Source: Desulfobacula sp. (GTDB lineage: Bacteria; Desulfobacterota; Desulfobacteria; Desulfobacterales; Desulfobacteraceae). From it: a DNA stretch of 63,910 nt. Below the pieces are notes generated by a model that saw nothing but the letters and a program-made list of their open reading frames with translations, was not told the DNA's origin and did not search any database. Positions within the stretch are counted from its first letter, which is position 1. Every line of letters starts with the position of its first letter. Below, piece after piece: positions 9,752-17,953 of the stretch. The translations under genes were made by a program, and so were the position numbers. Where the stretch lies: positions 1-63,910 of the forward strand of contig NZ_JAUWQB010000008.1 in the NCBI RefSeq assembly GCF_030611305.1, in the 5' to 3' direction.

Positions 9752-10819
9752 TTAGTCTCGTCTGAATGCCGCTGACACCTCTTTGGTCAGTCTTAATACC
9801 TTTTTGGCAGACTCAAGATCAAGAGAGCCTGTACCGCAACTGGGTGTAATAAAGGATTGTGATATGACAGTTTCTTTATCAATCTGGATTTTTTCCGACA
9901 ATTCATCCATCTGGTCATGGAGCAGTTGAACAAGACCCTGGGTGGTTTGTGCCTCAATCACTTCTGCTTTGTGGGTTGGGACAATTCCCCAGGCAAGAAT
10001 TTTTCCCTGCTTGAAATACGTTTTAATCATTTCAGGATAAAGGATAAATTTATCAAAAAAGGAAAATGTATCAAAGCTGATAATATCAATATTTGAGCCT
10101 AAAAGCATATCCCATTCTGTGTTGGCGCACACATGGACACCTGCCAGACCGTTTTCAGCATGGATTTCCTGAACGATTTCTTCAATGCTTTGAATGACAT
10201 CCTCTTTGGTAATAGTAATATACGTGGAGGTTCCAAACCCGGCCAATGCCGGCTCATCAAGAAAAATTATGGGAATTGCTCCTCTTTTTGAAAACTCTTT
10301 GGCCTGCCACCTGGCATTCATGGCAAGTTTTTTTATAGCCGCATCTTTTAACTGGTCATTGTAAAAAATATCTTTATCATTTTCATCTTTTACCGCAGTC
10401 CCAAAAGTGATGGGACCTGTCACCTGACCTTTCAGGGCAGTAAATGGCGCGCCTCTTTTATCCACCTGTTTTAAAAATTCAAAAAAGCCTTTTCCTCTTG
10501 TGCCTGACAGGGCAAATCTTGAAGCCCCAACATCTGATCCAGATTCAGTTACGGATAGATATTCTTCAAAAAAGGCAATAAATTCTTCATTAAATTCAGG
10601 CTTTGATGTATCAATAAAGCTTTTTTCAATTTCCTCGGTAAATCCGGGGAGTCCGGGAAGAAACTGGTTGATCATGCCTTCTTCTTTATAAAGAGGCAGT
10701 TGTACCCAAAGCGGGATATCCGGTATATGAGCAAGAACAAGTTTTGTCGCTTCTTCATGGCTGTCCATGGGAAGGCTTCCGATTAACAGAGGCAGTCCGT
10801 TGGCCTTAAAATTTTTCAT
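9752..10819 (-). CDS. MetE/uroporphyrinogen-decarboxylase superfamily methyltransferase (core-MetE-like)
   Basis: 355 residues, a single TIM barrel, about half the length of canonical cobalamin-independent MetE. Candidate zinc ligands of the MetE active site are present: HVC (GVHVCANTEW, about residue 220) and a late Cys in TPSCGTGSL near the C-terminus, with DEPALAGFG as a conserved acidic loop. The N-terminal duplicate domain of MetE is missing. Short 'core MetE' enzymes in some anaerobes take methyl groups from methyl-corrinoid proteins rather than methyl-folate polyglutamate (family knowledge), which would suit this window's other corrinoid genes. Alternatively it is an uncharacterised UroD-like methyltransferase. 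Transcribed alone on the minus strand. Confidence 0.75.
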   Translation of the reverse strand: MKNFKANGLPLLIGSLPMDSHEEATKLVLAHIPDIPLWVQLPLYKEEGMINQFLPGLPGFTEEIEKSFIDTSKPEFNEEFIAFFEEYLSVTESGSDVGASRFALSGTRGKGFFEFLKQVDKRGAPFTALKGQVTGPITFGTAVKDENDKDIFYNDQLKDAAIKKLAMNARWQAKEFSKRGAIPIIFLDEPALAGFGTSTYITITKEDVIQSIEEIVQEIHAENGLAGVHVCANTEWDMLLGSNIDIISFDTFSFFDKFILYPEMIKTYFKQGKILAWGIVPTHKAEVIEAQTTQGLVQLLHDQMDELSEKIQIDKETVISQSFITPSCGTGSLDLESAKKVLRLTKEVSAAFRRD

Positions 10820-10920
10820 TTTTGTTTTCCATCCAAAGTTGTTTGCATCCCGGCATTAAATTACATGGGATGGATGATTATAGCATCTTTGAAAATGAAT
10901 GAGAATAGCAAACGGATAGC

Positions 10921-10955
10921 AAACGGATTGCCTTAAAATCTAAAGCAACCCGTTT
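10921..10955 (-). terminator. Weak stem-loop after the acyl-CoA dehydrogenase gene
   Basis: AAACGGATTGC (10921-10931) can pair with GCAACCCGTTT (10945-10955) with one G-U pair and a 13-nt loop, 26 bp past the stop codon. There is no strong U-tract after it. A tandem 11-bp repeat (unit AGCAAACGGAT) lies across its far arm at about 10907-10928. Confidence 0.3.
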
Positions 10956-10980
10956 ATGTAAGCGTATAATTTATATTTAT

Positions 10981-12795
10981 CTATCTTGGGAACATGTTAT
11001 CATCAATATCTACGGCAGCGCTGCTGGTGTTCATTAGTGCATTGAATCTGCCAAGTGTTACAGGAAGCTGAGTCTCCACGTAAAACTGTAAAGATTTGAT
11101 TATTCCTTCATAAAAAGGTTTGTCTTTCTTTTTGGCTTTTTCAAGTTTTTGGACAGCAATGGTAGCTCTCCAGAGCAGCATCCATGCAATGGTAGCATCT
11201 CCTGTTGCATCCTGGAAAGGGTGGGCATTGGCAAATGCATGCAATACTTTTTCAGACATGGCGGTCTGACCCATGTGGATGGCAACTTCTGCGAGTTTAT
11301 TTATAGCTTCTTCGACTTTGACAGCCTGTTTTTTAAGTCTGGGTAAGGCTTTGGCGGCAGCAATGGTTTTCTGTATTTCGCCAAACAGATCCATAATAGG
11401 CTTGCCCTTGTTTAAGCCCAGTTTTCTTCCAAGAAGATCCATGGCCTGGATACCGTTTGTACCTTCATAAATCAGTGTGATTCTGCAATCCCTGAGAAGC
11501 TGCGCCACGGGATATTCTTCAATAAAACCATATCCGCCGTAAACTTGCATGGCCTGACTGCAAATCTCAAAAGAGCGGTCGGTTACATATCCTTTGGCAA
11601 TCGGGGTCAATACTTCAACAAATCCCTGGTATCTGTCTTTTTCTTCCTGAGTGGGTGCGTGGCGGGACATGTCAGAAGAATACATAACAAAATAAAGCAG
11701 GGATCGCATGCCTTCGACCATTACCTTCATCATCATTAACTGCCGTCTGACATCCGGGTGTTTCATGATGGAGACGGATTTGGCATCCGGATTCATGAAT
11801 TCCAGCAGATCTTTGCCCTGTATTCTATTTTTTGCATAATCAAGGGCATACATATAAGCGGCTGTAGCACACGCAAATCCCTGGAATCCAACCAGACATC
11901 TTGCTTCGTTCATCATCAGGAACATGGCTTTCATGCCTTTGTTTTCTTCGCCAAGAAGGGTTCCGATACAATTATCCTTGGAGCCAAGGGAGAGAGAGCA
12001 GGTACTGTTTCCATGGATACCCATTTTATGTTCTATCCCTGTACAGATTACATCATTAAATTCACCCAGTGTCCCATCTTTGTTTACAAGATACTTGGGG
12101 ACGAGAAAAAGAGAAATTCCTTTTGTGCCCTCAGGCGCACCTTCTATTCTTGCAAGAACCGGATGGATGATGTTTTCTGCCAAATCATGATCACCGCCTG
12201 AAATAAATATTTTTTCACCGGTAATTGAAAAAGTACCGTCATCATTTTTAACGGCTTTGGTTGTCAAAGCACCGACATCAGAGCCTGCGCCGGGTTCAGT
12301 CAGGAGCATGGTGCCGGTCCATTTTCCGGTAAACATATTTTTAAGATAGGTTTCTTTTTGTTCCTGGGTGCCGAATTTTTTTATCATGTGGCCAGCCCCC
12401 TGGGTTAATCCTGGATACATCATGAAGGGGTAATTTGCACCGTTGAAATACTCGACAACAGCAGAGGCAATTGTTCTTGGCATCCCCTGACCGCCCCATT
12501 CCGGATCTTCGGTTATGGCCAGCCACTCCCCTTCATTAAATATTTTATAGAGCCTTTTAAAAGAATCAGGGGTGGTTACTTTGCCATTTTCAAGTGTGCA
12601 GCCCTGCTCGTCCCCTTCCTTGTTGGTTGGAAGCATTTCTTTAACTGCAAAGTTTTTTGCTTCTGAAATGACAAGGTCGATGGTTTTTTTATTAAAATCA
12701 GTAAAATTTTTATTAAGTTGAGAAAGATTTTCAGCTTCAAGCTGTTCGTGGATTACAAATTCAATATCCCTGCGATCAGTAATTACTTGTGTCAT
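10981..12795 (-). CDS. Acyl-CoA dehydrogenase (DmdC-like, ~600 aa)
   Basis: FAD enzyme that desaturates acyl-CoA thioesters and passes electrons to ETF. 604 residues, longer than the ~380 of classical acyl-CoA dehydrogenases because of an N-terminal extension and a ~130-residue C-terminal domain, as in 3-methylmercaptopropionyl-CoA dehydrogenase (DmdC) and its long-chain relatives. Seen: LTEPGAGSDVGALTT (FAD/substrate loop), ITGEKIFISGGDHD, QVYGGYGFIEEYPVAQLLRDCRI and the catalytic Glu in YEGTNGIQAMDLLGRK. AGGAGG lies 10 nt before the start. No ETF or thiolase genes nearby, so substrate is unassigned. Two TetR-type operator-like palindromes lie upstream, suggesting acyl-CoA-responsive control. 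Confidence 0.92.
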   Translation of the reverse strand: MTQVITDRRDIEFVIHEQLEAENLSQLNKNFTDFNKKTIDLVISEAKNFAVKEMLPTNKEGDEQGCTLENGKVTTPDSFKRLYKIFNEGEWLAITEDPEWGGQGMPRTIASAVVEYFNGANYPFMMYPGLTQGAGHMIKKFGTQEQKETYLKNMFTGKWTGTMLLTEPGAGSDVGALTTKAVKNDDGTFSITGEKIFISGGDHDLAENIIHPVLARIEGAPEGTKGISLFLVPKYLVNKDGTLGEFNDVICTGIEHKMGIHGNSTCSLSLGSKDNCIGTLLGEENKGMKAMFLMMNEARCLVGFQGFACATAAYMYALDYAKNRIQGKDLLEFMNPDAKSVSIMKHPDVRRQLMMMKVMVEGMRSLLYFVMYSSDMSRHAPTQEEKDRYQGFVEVLTPIAKGYVTDRSFEICSQAMQVYGGYGFIEEYPVAQLLRDCRITLIYEGTNGIQAMDLLGRKLGLNKGKPIMDLFGEIQKTIAAAKALPRLKKQAVKVEEAINKLAEVAIHMGQTAMSEKVLHAFANAHPFQDATGDATIAWMLLWRATIAVQKLEKAKKKDKPFYEGIIKSLQFYVETQLPVTLGRFNALMNTSSAAVDIDDNMFPR

Positions 12796-12868
12796 TTTTA
12801 TATACCTCCTGCTATTTTATATTGCAAAATTTAATTTGGTTATAAGTTTTTGTTTGTCCTATAATGAA

Positions 12869-12882
12869 TTGATGCTCATTAA
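12869..12882. promoter_or_regulatory. Second, weaker operator-like palindrome upstream of acyl-CoA dehydrogenase
   Basis: TTGATG-CT-CATTAA has one arm mismatch and shares the centre GATGCTCATT with the perfect site at 13024-13041. It is 74 bp upstream of the dehydrogenase start codon. Two related sites in one short intergenic region make a regulator-binding role more plausible. Confidence 0.35.
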
Positions 12883-13023
12883 AATATCACAAATAATATT
12901 TCTTTCAGAATAAGTTTTACTGCCACGATTAATAATTATTTTGAACAACAAAAATAGAAAGTTATCAAAAATATTGTATGTCATAAGTTTAAACGCAGCC
13001 TACTATTATTTCGATCCCATAAA

Positions 13024-13041
13024 AATGAATGCTCATTCATT
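13024..13041. promoter_or_regulatory. Perfect TetR-type operator-like palindrome
   Basis: AATGAATG-CT-CATTCATT: 8-bp perfect arms and a 2-bp centre, in the 311-bp region between the divergent acyl-CoA dehydrogenase and DUF523 genes. The half-site TGAATG/CATTCA is the one used by TetR-family fatty-acid-degradation repressors such as Bacillus FadR, though there the spacer is 6 bp rather than 2. No TetR gene is in the window. The rest of the intergenic region is AT-rich with nothing else recognised. Confidence 0.5.
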
Positions 13042-13106
13042 ACATGAATTTTTTAATGTGTCAATGATTATTTTACAAAGTCAGAATAATTTTATATGCT
13101 TATAAT

Positions 13107-13586
13107 ATGAAAAAAATATTAATAAGTGCCTGCCTTGCAGGAGACCTTGTCAGATACGATGGTAAACGAGTGCCTTTAAAGGATGTCTTGTTGAGCCAAT
13201 GGAGCCGGAAAGGGAGGTTGGTAAAGGTCTGCCCTGAAGTTTCAGGTGGATTGAAAATCCCGAGGCATCAGATCCAACTTGTGGAAGGGAATGGCCGTGA
13301 TGTCTTAGAAGGAAAGGCAAGGGCGGTGGATATTGTGGGGAATGATGTGACGCTTCCATTTATCAAAGGAGCTGAATATGCGCTCAGTCTTGCAGAAAAA
13401 TATGATATTAAGATTGCAATATTAAAGGAGAAAAGCCCTTCCTGCGGCGTGCATCGTATTTATGACGGTCATTTTGTTTCCAATCTTATCCCGGGTTTTG
13501 GCGTGACCGCTGCTATTTTGATGCAGGATGGAATCACTGTTTTTTCAGAAAATGAGCTGGATCAGATACCCCGAGATTATAGATAA
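13107..13586 (+). CDS. DUF523 family protein
   Basis: 159 residues, full length for DUF523 (YbbK-like). Conserved blocks: ISACLAGDLVRYDG at the N-terminus, CPEVSGGL around residue 38, and LKEKSPSCGVHRIYDG around residue 107. The three conserved cysteines suggest metal or thiol chemistry but no function is established. No Shine-Dalgarno is visible and a TATAAT box directly abuts the ATG, so the message may have a very short leader or be leaderless (weak inference). Divergent from acyl-CoA dehydrogenase. Confidence 0.85.
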   Translation: MKKILISACLAGDLVRYDGKRVPLKDVLLSQWSRKGRLVKVCPEVSGGLKIPRHQIQLVEGNGRDVLEGKARAVDIVGNDVTLPFIKGAEYALSLAEKYDIKIAILKEKSPSCGVHRIYDGHFVSNLIPGFGVTAAILMQDGITVFSENELDQIPRDYR

Positions 13587-13601
13587 GTCTACGCTATTTA
13601 G

Positions 13602-13663
13602 GGGGAATACCAATTCTGCTATTTCCGATAGATGGTTGGATAAAGTCCTTCGGGGAATACCAA
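13602..13663. repeat. 12-bp direct repeat pair
   Basis: GGGGAATACCAA occurs at 13602-13613 and again at 13652-13663, 50 bp apart, just after the DUF523 gene. A separate short hairpin AAGGG-N6-CCCTT lies near 13704. There is no transposase and no flanking target duplication, so I can only record the repeat. Confidence 0.35.
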
Positions 13664-13847
13664 GCTGGTTCAAACGAAAAGTTTTATGATCAAGCCCAAA
13701 AGGGTCGCGGCCCTTACCGTCACCGATCCTTTTCTTTTTTGACATTGGAATTTTGATAAGGACGTGGTAATTTCATATATTGCATGAAATAAATTTTTAA
13801 GGGATCAGACGTGTGTTAATTGGAATCCATTCCGGTCAATAAGAAAC

Positions 13848-14603
13848 ATGGAAAATATGGGGAAAAATAATTGGATTTTTTTGACAAGAGAAGAAGTCCT
13901 GGATGCCATTGCAATTGATTTCCAGCAATATGGCCCCCAGCCCCTGATTTTCAAGGATATTGCCCCTTTGATCCTGAAAAGCCGGTGCCGGATTATACAA
14001 CAAGGAGAAGAGACCAGCATATGGATTCAACACGGCCGGGGTTATCCGCTGCAAAAGATTGATGACAAAGACCTGGGTTTTTATTTTTCTCATATATTGG
14101 AGACAACAAAATACCCGTTGAAAGTTATAGCCCGCATCTGCGCCATTGTCTTTCAGACCCGGGCCTGCCCCGGAATGGGGATAGAAAAGGACAACTATGG
14201 TATCTTGATTGAAAACCATATGAATGGGTTTACCTGCTGTCGGTGTGGGCACTGCTGCAAAAGTCTCGGGTATAGCAGTGACTGCACAAAAGAAGATTAC
14301 CTCAGGTGGCAGGCCCTTGGCCGCCGGGATATTATGGAACGGGTCATGATTATTCAAGAAAGTGGTAAAGAAACTCAGTACAGGATCTGGCTGGAGCAGG
14401 ATACCGGTGTCCTTGCCCGGACATGCCCCTGGCTGAAGCCAGAGCCGCAAGGATACAGCTTCAGTTGTTTGATTCAGGATATAAAACCAGAGGTCTGCCA
14501 ACAATATCCATTTACCCGTAAACATGCTGTCATGACAGGCTGTAAGGGCGATTTCCTGCCTTCCCTTCAGGAAAAAAGCCCTGGCCGGTCTTTAGACCAC
14601 TGA
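13848..14603 (+). CDS. YkgJ-type cysteine-cluster protein
   Basis: 251 residues. A Cys-rich metal-binding module occupies the middle and end: CCRCGHCCKSLGYSSDC (about 126-142), then ARTCPWL, FSCLIQD and PEVCQQYPFTR, and a final GCKGDF. This is the YkgJ/zinc-iron-chelating cluster pattern, here with an ~120-residue N-terminal extension that I do not recognise. Cytoplasmic. The start is uncertain: MENMGKNN at 13848 or the Met four codons on. It lies 54 bp before the glycyl-radical activase gene on the same strand but probably belongs to a separate unit. Confidence 0.75.
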   Translation: MENMGKNNWIFLTREEVLDAIAIDFQQYGPQPLIFKDIAPLILKSRCRIIQQGEETSIWIQHGRGYPLQKIDDKDLGFYFSHILETTKYPLKVIARICAIVFQTRACPGMGIEKDNYGILIENHMNGFTCCRCGHCCKSLGYSSDCTKEDYLRWQALGRRDIMERVMIIQESGKETQYRIWLEQDTGVLARTCPWLKPEPQGYSFSCLIQDIKPEVCQQYPFTRKHAVMTGCKGDFLPSLQEKSPGRSLDH

Positions 14604-14619
14604 ACAATCGATCCAGATC

Positions 14620-14634
14620 GCGTTGCGTTAACGC
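14620..14634. promoter_or_regulatory. Candidate operator before the glycyl-radical operon
   Basis: GCGTT GCGTT AACGC: a direct repeat of GCGTT followed by its complement, containing the perfect 10-bp palindrome GCGTTAACGC, 24 bp before the activase start codon. It is short, so this is a suggestion only. Confidence 0.2.
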
Positions 14635-14657
14635 TGATTTGATGGAGAAAAATCTGA

Positions 14658-15413
14658 ATGCTTGAAAATCCATATGTTTTTAAAATTCAGAGATATTCCA
14701 TCCATGATGGCCCTGGAATAAGAACCACCCTCTTTTTTCAAGGCTGTCCTTTGTCCTGTCACTGGTGCCATAACCCTGAAAGCCAGGCAAAGCCCTTGAA
14801 AACAGACGCGGAAGATATGGACAGGGTTGCTGCCGATTTAATGGAAGAAATTCAAAAAGATCTTATTTTTTATGATGATTCAGGCGGTGGCGTTACTTTT
14901 TCAGGCGGAGAGCCCTTGTGCCAGCCTCAATTATTATTCAGACTTCTGGATCAGTGCCGGGAAAAAGAAATTCATACCTGTGTGGATACCTCAGGATATG
15001 GTGATACTAAGGCCCTTTTAAAAGCCGCTAAAAAAGCAGAATTGATTCTTTATGATATTAAATTGGTAGATGAAAAAGCACACAAAAAATATACTGGGAA
15101 AAGCATTGCCCTTGTACTGGATAATTTAAAACAATTATCAAGACAAAAGGCTGCTGTCAGATTGCGGTTTCCCCTTATCCCCCAGGTGACGGATACGGAT
15201 GAAAACATTGGCAGGGTTATTGCTTTTTTAAAAGAAAACACAATTTACCGGGATATTCATATCCTTCCGTTTCATAGGGCAGGTGAAGGAAAGTATCAAT
15301 CATTGAATATAAAAAATTACATGGAAGACATACAACCGCCTTCTGAAGAGAGGGTGTTAAAAGTAAAAAAACAATTTGGGTCCAGGGGATTCAGTGTAAC
15401 CATCGGGGGATAA
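14658..15413 (+). CDS. Glycyl-radical enzyme activating protein (radical SAM)
   Basis: 251 residues. It uses S-adenosylmethionine and a [4Fe-4S] cluster to install the glycyl radical on the dehydratase encoded immediately downstream. Seen: the N-terminal RYSIHDGPGIRTTLFFQGCP block, the radical-SAM C-x3-C-x2-C (CPLSCHWCHNPES) near residue 30, and FSGGEPL. It is short, PflA-like, because the ferredoxin-like insert with two extra clusters found in many glycyl-radical activases is missing: only a few residues separate the motif from the helix that follows. GGAGAAAAATCTGA precedes the start. Its stop lies 2 bp before the HypD start. Confidence 0.93.
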   Translation: MLENPYVFKIQRYSIHDGPGIRTTLFFQGCPLSCHWCHNPESQAKPLKTDAEDMDRVAADLMEEIQKDLIFYDDSGGGVTFSGGEPLCQPQLLFRLLDQCREKEIHTCVDTSGYGDTKALLKAAKKAELILYDIKLVDEKAHKKYTGKSIALVLDNLKQLSRQKAAVRLRFPLIPQVTDTDENIGRVIAFLKENTIYRDIHILPFHRAGEGKYQSLNIKNYMEDIQPPSEERVLKVKKQFGSRGFSVTIGG

Positions 15414-15415
15414 AA

Positions 15416-17776
15416 ATGAATTCAAGAATAAAAAGCTTAAGAAAAAAAACAAGACAAAAAGAGGTGACCGTCTCCCATGAAAGGGCTGATCTTGTTACCT
15501 CTTTTTATAAGGCATATATCAGCATGGATAAATCCATCCCGGTTCAAAGAGCATTGTGCCTGAAACATGTGCTGGGAAATAAAAAAATATTTATTGATGA
15601 TAACGAGCTGATTGTCGGAGAACGCGGACCCGAGCCCAAAGCGGTTCCGACATATCCTGAAATCTGTCTGCATTCTTTGGAAGATCTTGAGATTTTAAAC
15701 TCAAGACCCAAGGTGCCCTATAAAGTTTCAGAGGCAACAAAGTCAATTTATAAGGAAAAGATTATCCCGTTCTGGAAGGGCAAAACCATAAGGGAAAAGA
15801 TATTTGCGGCCATGGAGGATCTATGGATTGATTCTTTTAATGCCGGGATTTTTACCGAGTTTCAGGAGCAGCGGTCCCCGGGGCATACTGCCGGAGGGGA
15901 GTTGATTTACAAGAAAGGATTCAATGACCTGAAGGAAGATATCAGGCAATGTCTTGGGGACATTGATTTTTTTGAAGATAAAGATGGCCTTGAAAAACAG
16001 GAGGTCTTAACCTCCCTTGATATAGCAGCGGATGCCCTGATTATTTTTGCCAACCGACATGCAGATGAACTGGAACACATGGCAAAAGGCGAAAAGGATT
16101 CAAAACAGAAATCAGAATTTGAGAGCATGGCCCGTGTCTGCCGGAGAGTACCTGCCAATAAACCTGAAACTTTTCACGAGGCATTGCAGTACTACTGGTT
16201 CCTCCATGTCGGGATTATCACGGAACTAAACCCCTGGGATGCCTATAATCCGGGCAGGTTTGATCAGAACCTTTATCCTTTTTATAAAAGAGATATTGAA
16301 ACCGGAACATTAACCCGGGAAGCGGCAAAGGAATTGCTTTGTTGTTTCTGGATAAAATTCCATAACCATCCGGCCCCTCCAAAGGTGGGCGTAACTGCAA
16401 AGGAAAGCAATACCTACGTTGATTTTTGCCTGATCAATCTTGGGGGTGTCACAAAGGATAACCAGGATGGCGTTAATGAATTGTCCTACCTCACCCTTGA
16501 TGTGATTGAAGAGATGAGACTCCTGCAGCCAAGTTCCATGATCCAGGTGTCACGGAAAAATCCAGACCGGTTTATCAAGCGGGCATTGAAAATTATTGCC
16601 ACGGGTTTTGGTCAACCGTCAGTGTTTAATACCGATGCCATTATTCAGGAGATGATCCTTCATGGCAAATCTGTGGAAGATGCAAGAAAAGCCGGTGCTT
16701 CGGGCTGTGTGGAAGCAGGGGCCTTTGGAAAGGAATGCTATATTCTGACAGGCTATTTTAATCTTCCCAAAATTTTGGAAATTACCCTTCACAATGGCTT
16801 TGATCCAAGAACAAAAAAGCAGATCGGTCTTAAAACAGGAGACCCGAAAATCTTTGATACCTTTGAGCAGCTCTTTGATGCCTATAAAAAGCAGTTGGAG
16901 CATTTTATCAATATTAAGATCAAAGGCAGCAATATTATTGAACAGATTAACGCAAAGTACATGCCCGTTCCGTTACTCTCCCTTGTCACCGAGGACTGTA
17001 TTAAAAATGCAAAAGATTATAACCAGGGCGGCGCAAGATACAATACCTCCTATATCCAGGGCGTTGGCATGGGAACCATTACAGATTGCTTTTCATCACT
17101 GAAGTATAATGTATATGATAACAGCCGTGTTTCCATGGAAAAGCTGTTGGATGCTCTGAAAAAAAACTTCGAAGAAAATGATCTTCTTCTTTACCGGCTG
17201 GACCAGGCGCCCAAGTATGGTAATGATGATGACTATGCCGATGCTATATTAAAAAGGGTTTTTAATGCATTCCATGGTTTAGTGACAAACAGGCCCAATG
17301 CAAAAGGGGGCGTTCACAGGATTAATCTTTTATCCACTACCTGTCATGTTTACTTTGGCGAAATCACCGGTGCGTTGCCCGATGGGAGAAAAAAGGGTGT
17401 GCCGTTTTCCGAAGGAATATCTCCGGTACAGGGGGCTGACCGGTGCGGTCCAACAGCCGTGTTGAAATCTGTAGCCAAAATCGATCATTTAAAGACAGGT
17501 GGTACACTCTTAAATCAAAAATTTCTGCCTGATCTTTTTAAAGAGAAAAAGGAACTTCAGGCCCTGGTACATTTAATCCGGTCCTATTTTAAAATGGATG
17601 GCCACCATGTACAGTTTAACGTGGTGGCCGAAAAGACGTTAAGGGATGCCCAGAAGCATCCGGAAAACTATCAGGATCTGATTGTCAGGGTCGCGGGATA
17701 TTCCGATTATTTTGTGGATCTTACAAAGGCTCTACAGGAAGAGATTATACTTAGAACAGCTCATACCAATTTTTAA
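15416..17776 (+). CDS. hypD: trans-4-hydroxy-L-proline dehydratase-type glycyl radical enzyme
   Basis: 786 residues, matching HypD (~789). Dehydrates trans-4-hydroxyproline to pyrroline-5-carboxylate in anaerobes (family knowledge). Thiyl-radical Cys431 in SGCVEAG with Glu433, and the glycyl-radical site RVAGYSDY with Gly761, are present. From memory of Clostridioides HypD, the substrate-pocket blocks are kept: EQRSPGHTA, NPWDAYNPGR, ESNTYVDF, TGYFN and LSTTCHVYFG; the Ser, Asp-Phe, His and Thr residues reported to bind hydroxyproline all appear conserved. Another dehydratase or lyase substrate cannot be excluded by reading alone. It forms a two-gene operon with the activase. No proC is nearby. 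A peptide ABC transporter follows 177 bp later on the same strand and could import hydroxyproline-containing peptides (inference). Confidence 0.82.
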   Translation: MNSRIKSLRKKTRQKEVTVSHERADLVTSFYKAYISMDKSIPVQRALCLKHVLGNKKIFIDDNELIVGERGPEPKAVPTYPEICLHSLEDLEILNSRPKVPYKVSEATKSIYKEKIIPFWKGKTIREKIFAAMEDLWIDSFNAGIFTEFQEQRSPGHTAGGELIYKKGFNDLKEDIRQCLGDIDFFEDKDGLEKQEVLTSLDIAADALIIFANRHADELEHMAKGEKDSKQKSEFESMARVCRRVPANKPETFHEALQYYWFLHVGIITELNPWDAYNPGRFDQNLYPFYKRDIETGTLTREAAKELLCCFWIKFHNHPAPPKVGVTAKESNTYVDFCLINLGGVTKDNQDGVNELSYLTLDVIEEMRLLQPSSMIQVSRKNPDRFIKRALKIIATGFGQPSVFNTDAIIQEMILHGKSVEDARKAGASGCVEAGAFGKECYILTGYFNLPKILEITLHNGFDPRTKKQIGLKTGDPKIFDTFEQLFDAYKKQLEHFINIKIKGSNIIEQINAKYMPVPLLSLVTEDCIKNAKDYNQGGARYNTSYIQGVGMGTITDCFSSLKYNVYDNSRVSMEKLLDALKKNFEENDLLLYRLDQAPKYGNDDDYADAILKRVFNAFHGLVTNRPNAKGGVHRINLLSTTCHVYFGEITGALPDGRKKGVPFSEGISPVQGADRCGPTAVLKSVAKIDHLKTGGTLLNQKFLPDLFKEKKELQALVHLIRSYFKMDGHHVQFNVVAEKTLRDAQKHPENYQDLIVRVAGYSDYFVDLTKALQEEIILRTAHTNF

Positions 17777-17953
17777 GGTATCGGTGTTCTGCAAAATTTT
17801 GATATCGAGAATTGCTGTAAATTCCTTGACCCTTTGGTTATTTTTTGATAGATGCAATTTATTCGATATGTCTATTTTTTTTTATCATCAAAATGTGCCG
17901 GGAAAACATATTTTGGTATGTATTTTAATTTAATTAAAGTTAGGAGAACTAAG

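Noticed and set aside
13680-13730. Possible tRNA-like sequence (GGTTCAAAC) near 13666
   Set aside because: No acceptor stem, anticodon arm or D-loop can be drawn around the T-loop-like string.
13545-13745. Minus-strand 66-codon frame after DUF523, beginning MSKKKRIGDGKG
   Set aside because: No ribosome-binding site, overlaps the 3' end of DUF523 and matches no family I know; treated as non-coding.
13848-14525. 229-codon frame antisense to the YkgJ-type gene
   Set aside because: The plus-strand frame has the Cys-cluster motifs; the antisense frame has none.
17852-17953. N-terminal extension of the system 1 binding protein
   Set aside because: Would put a hydrophobic MQFIRYVYFFL segment before a perfect signal peptide; AGGAG at 17942 marks the downstream start.
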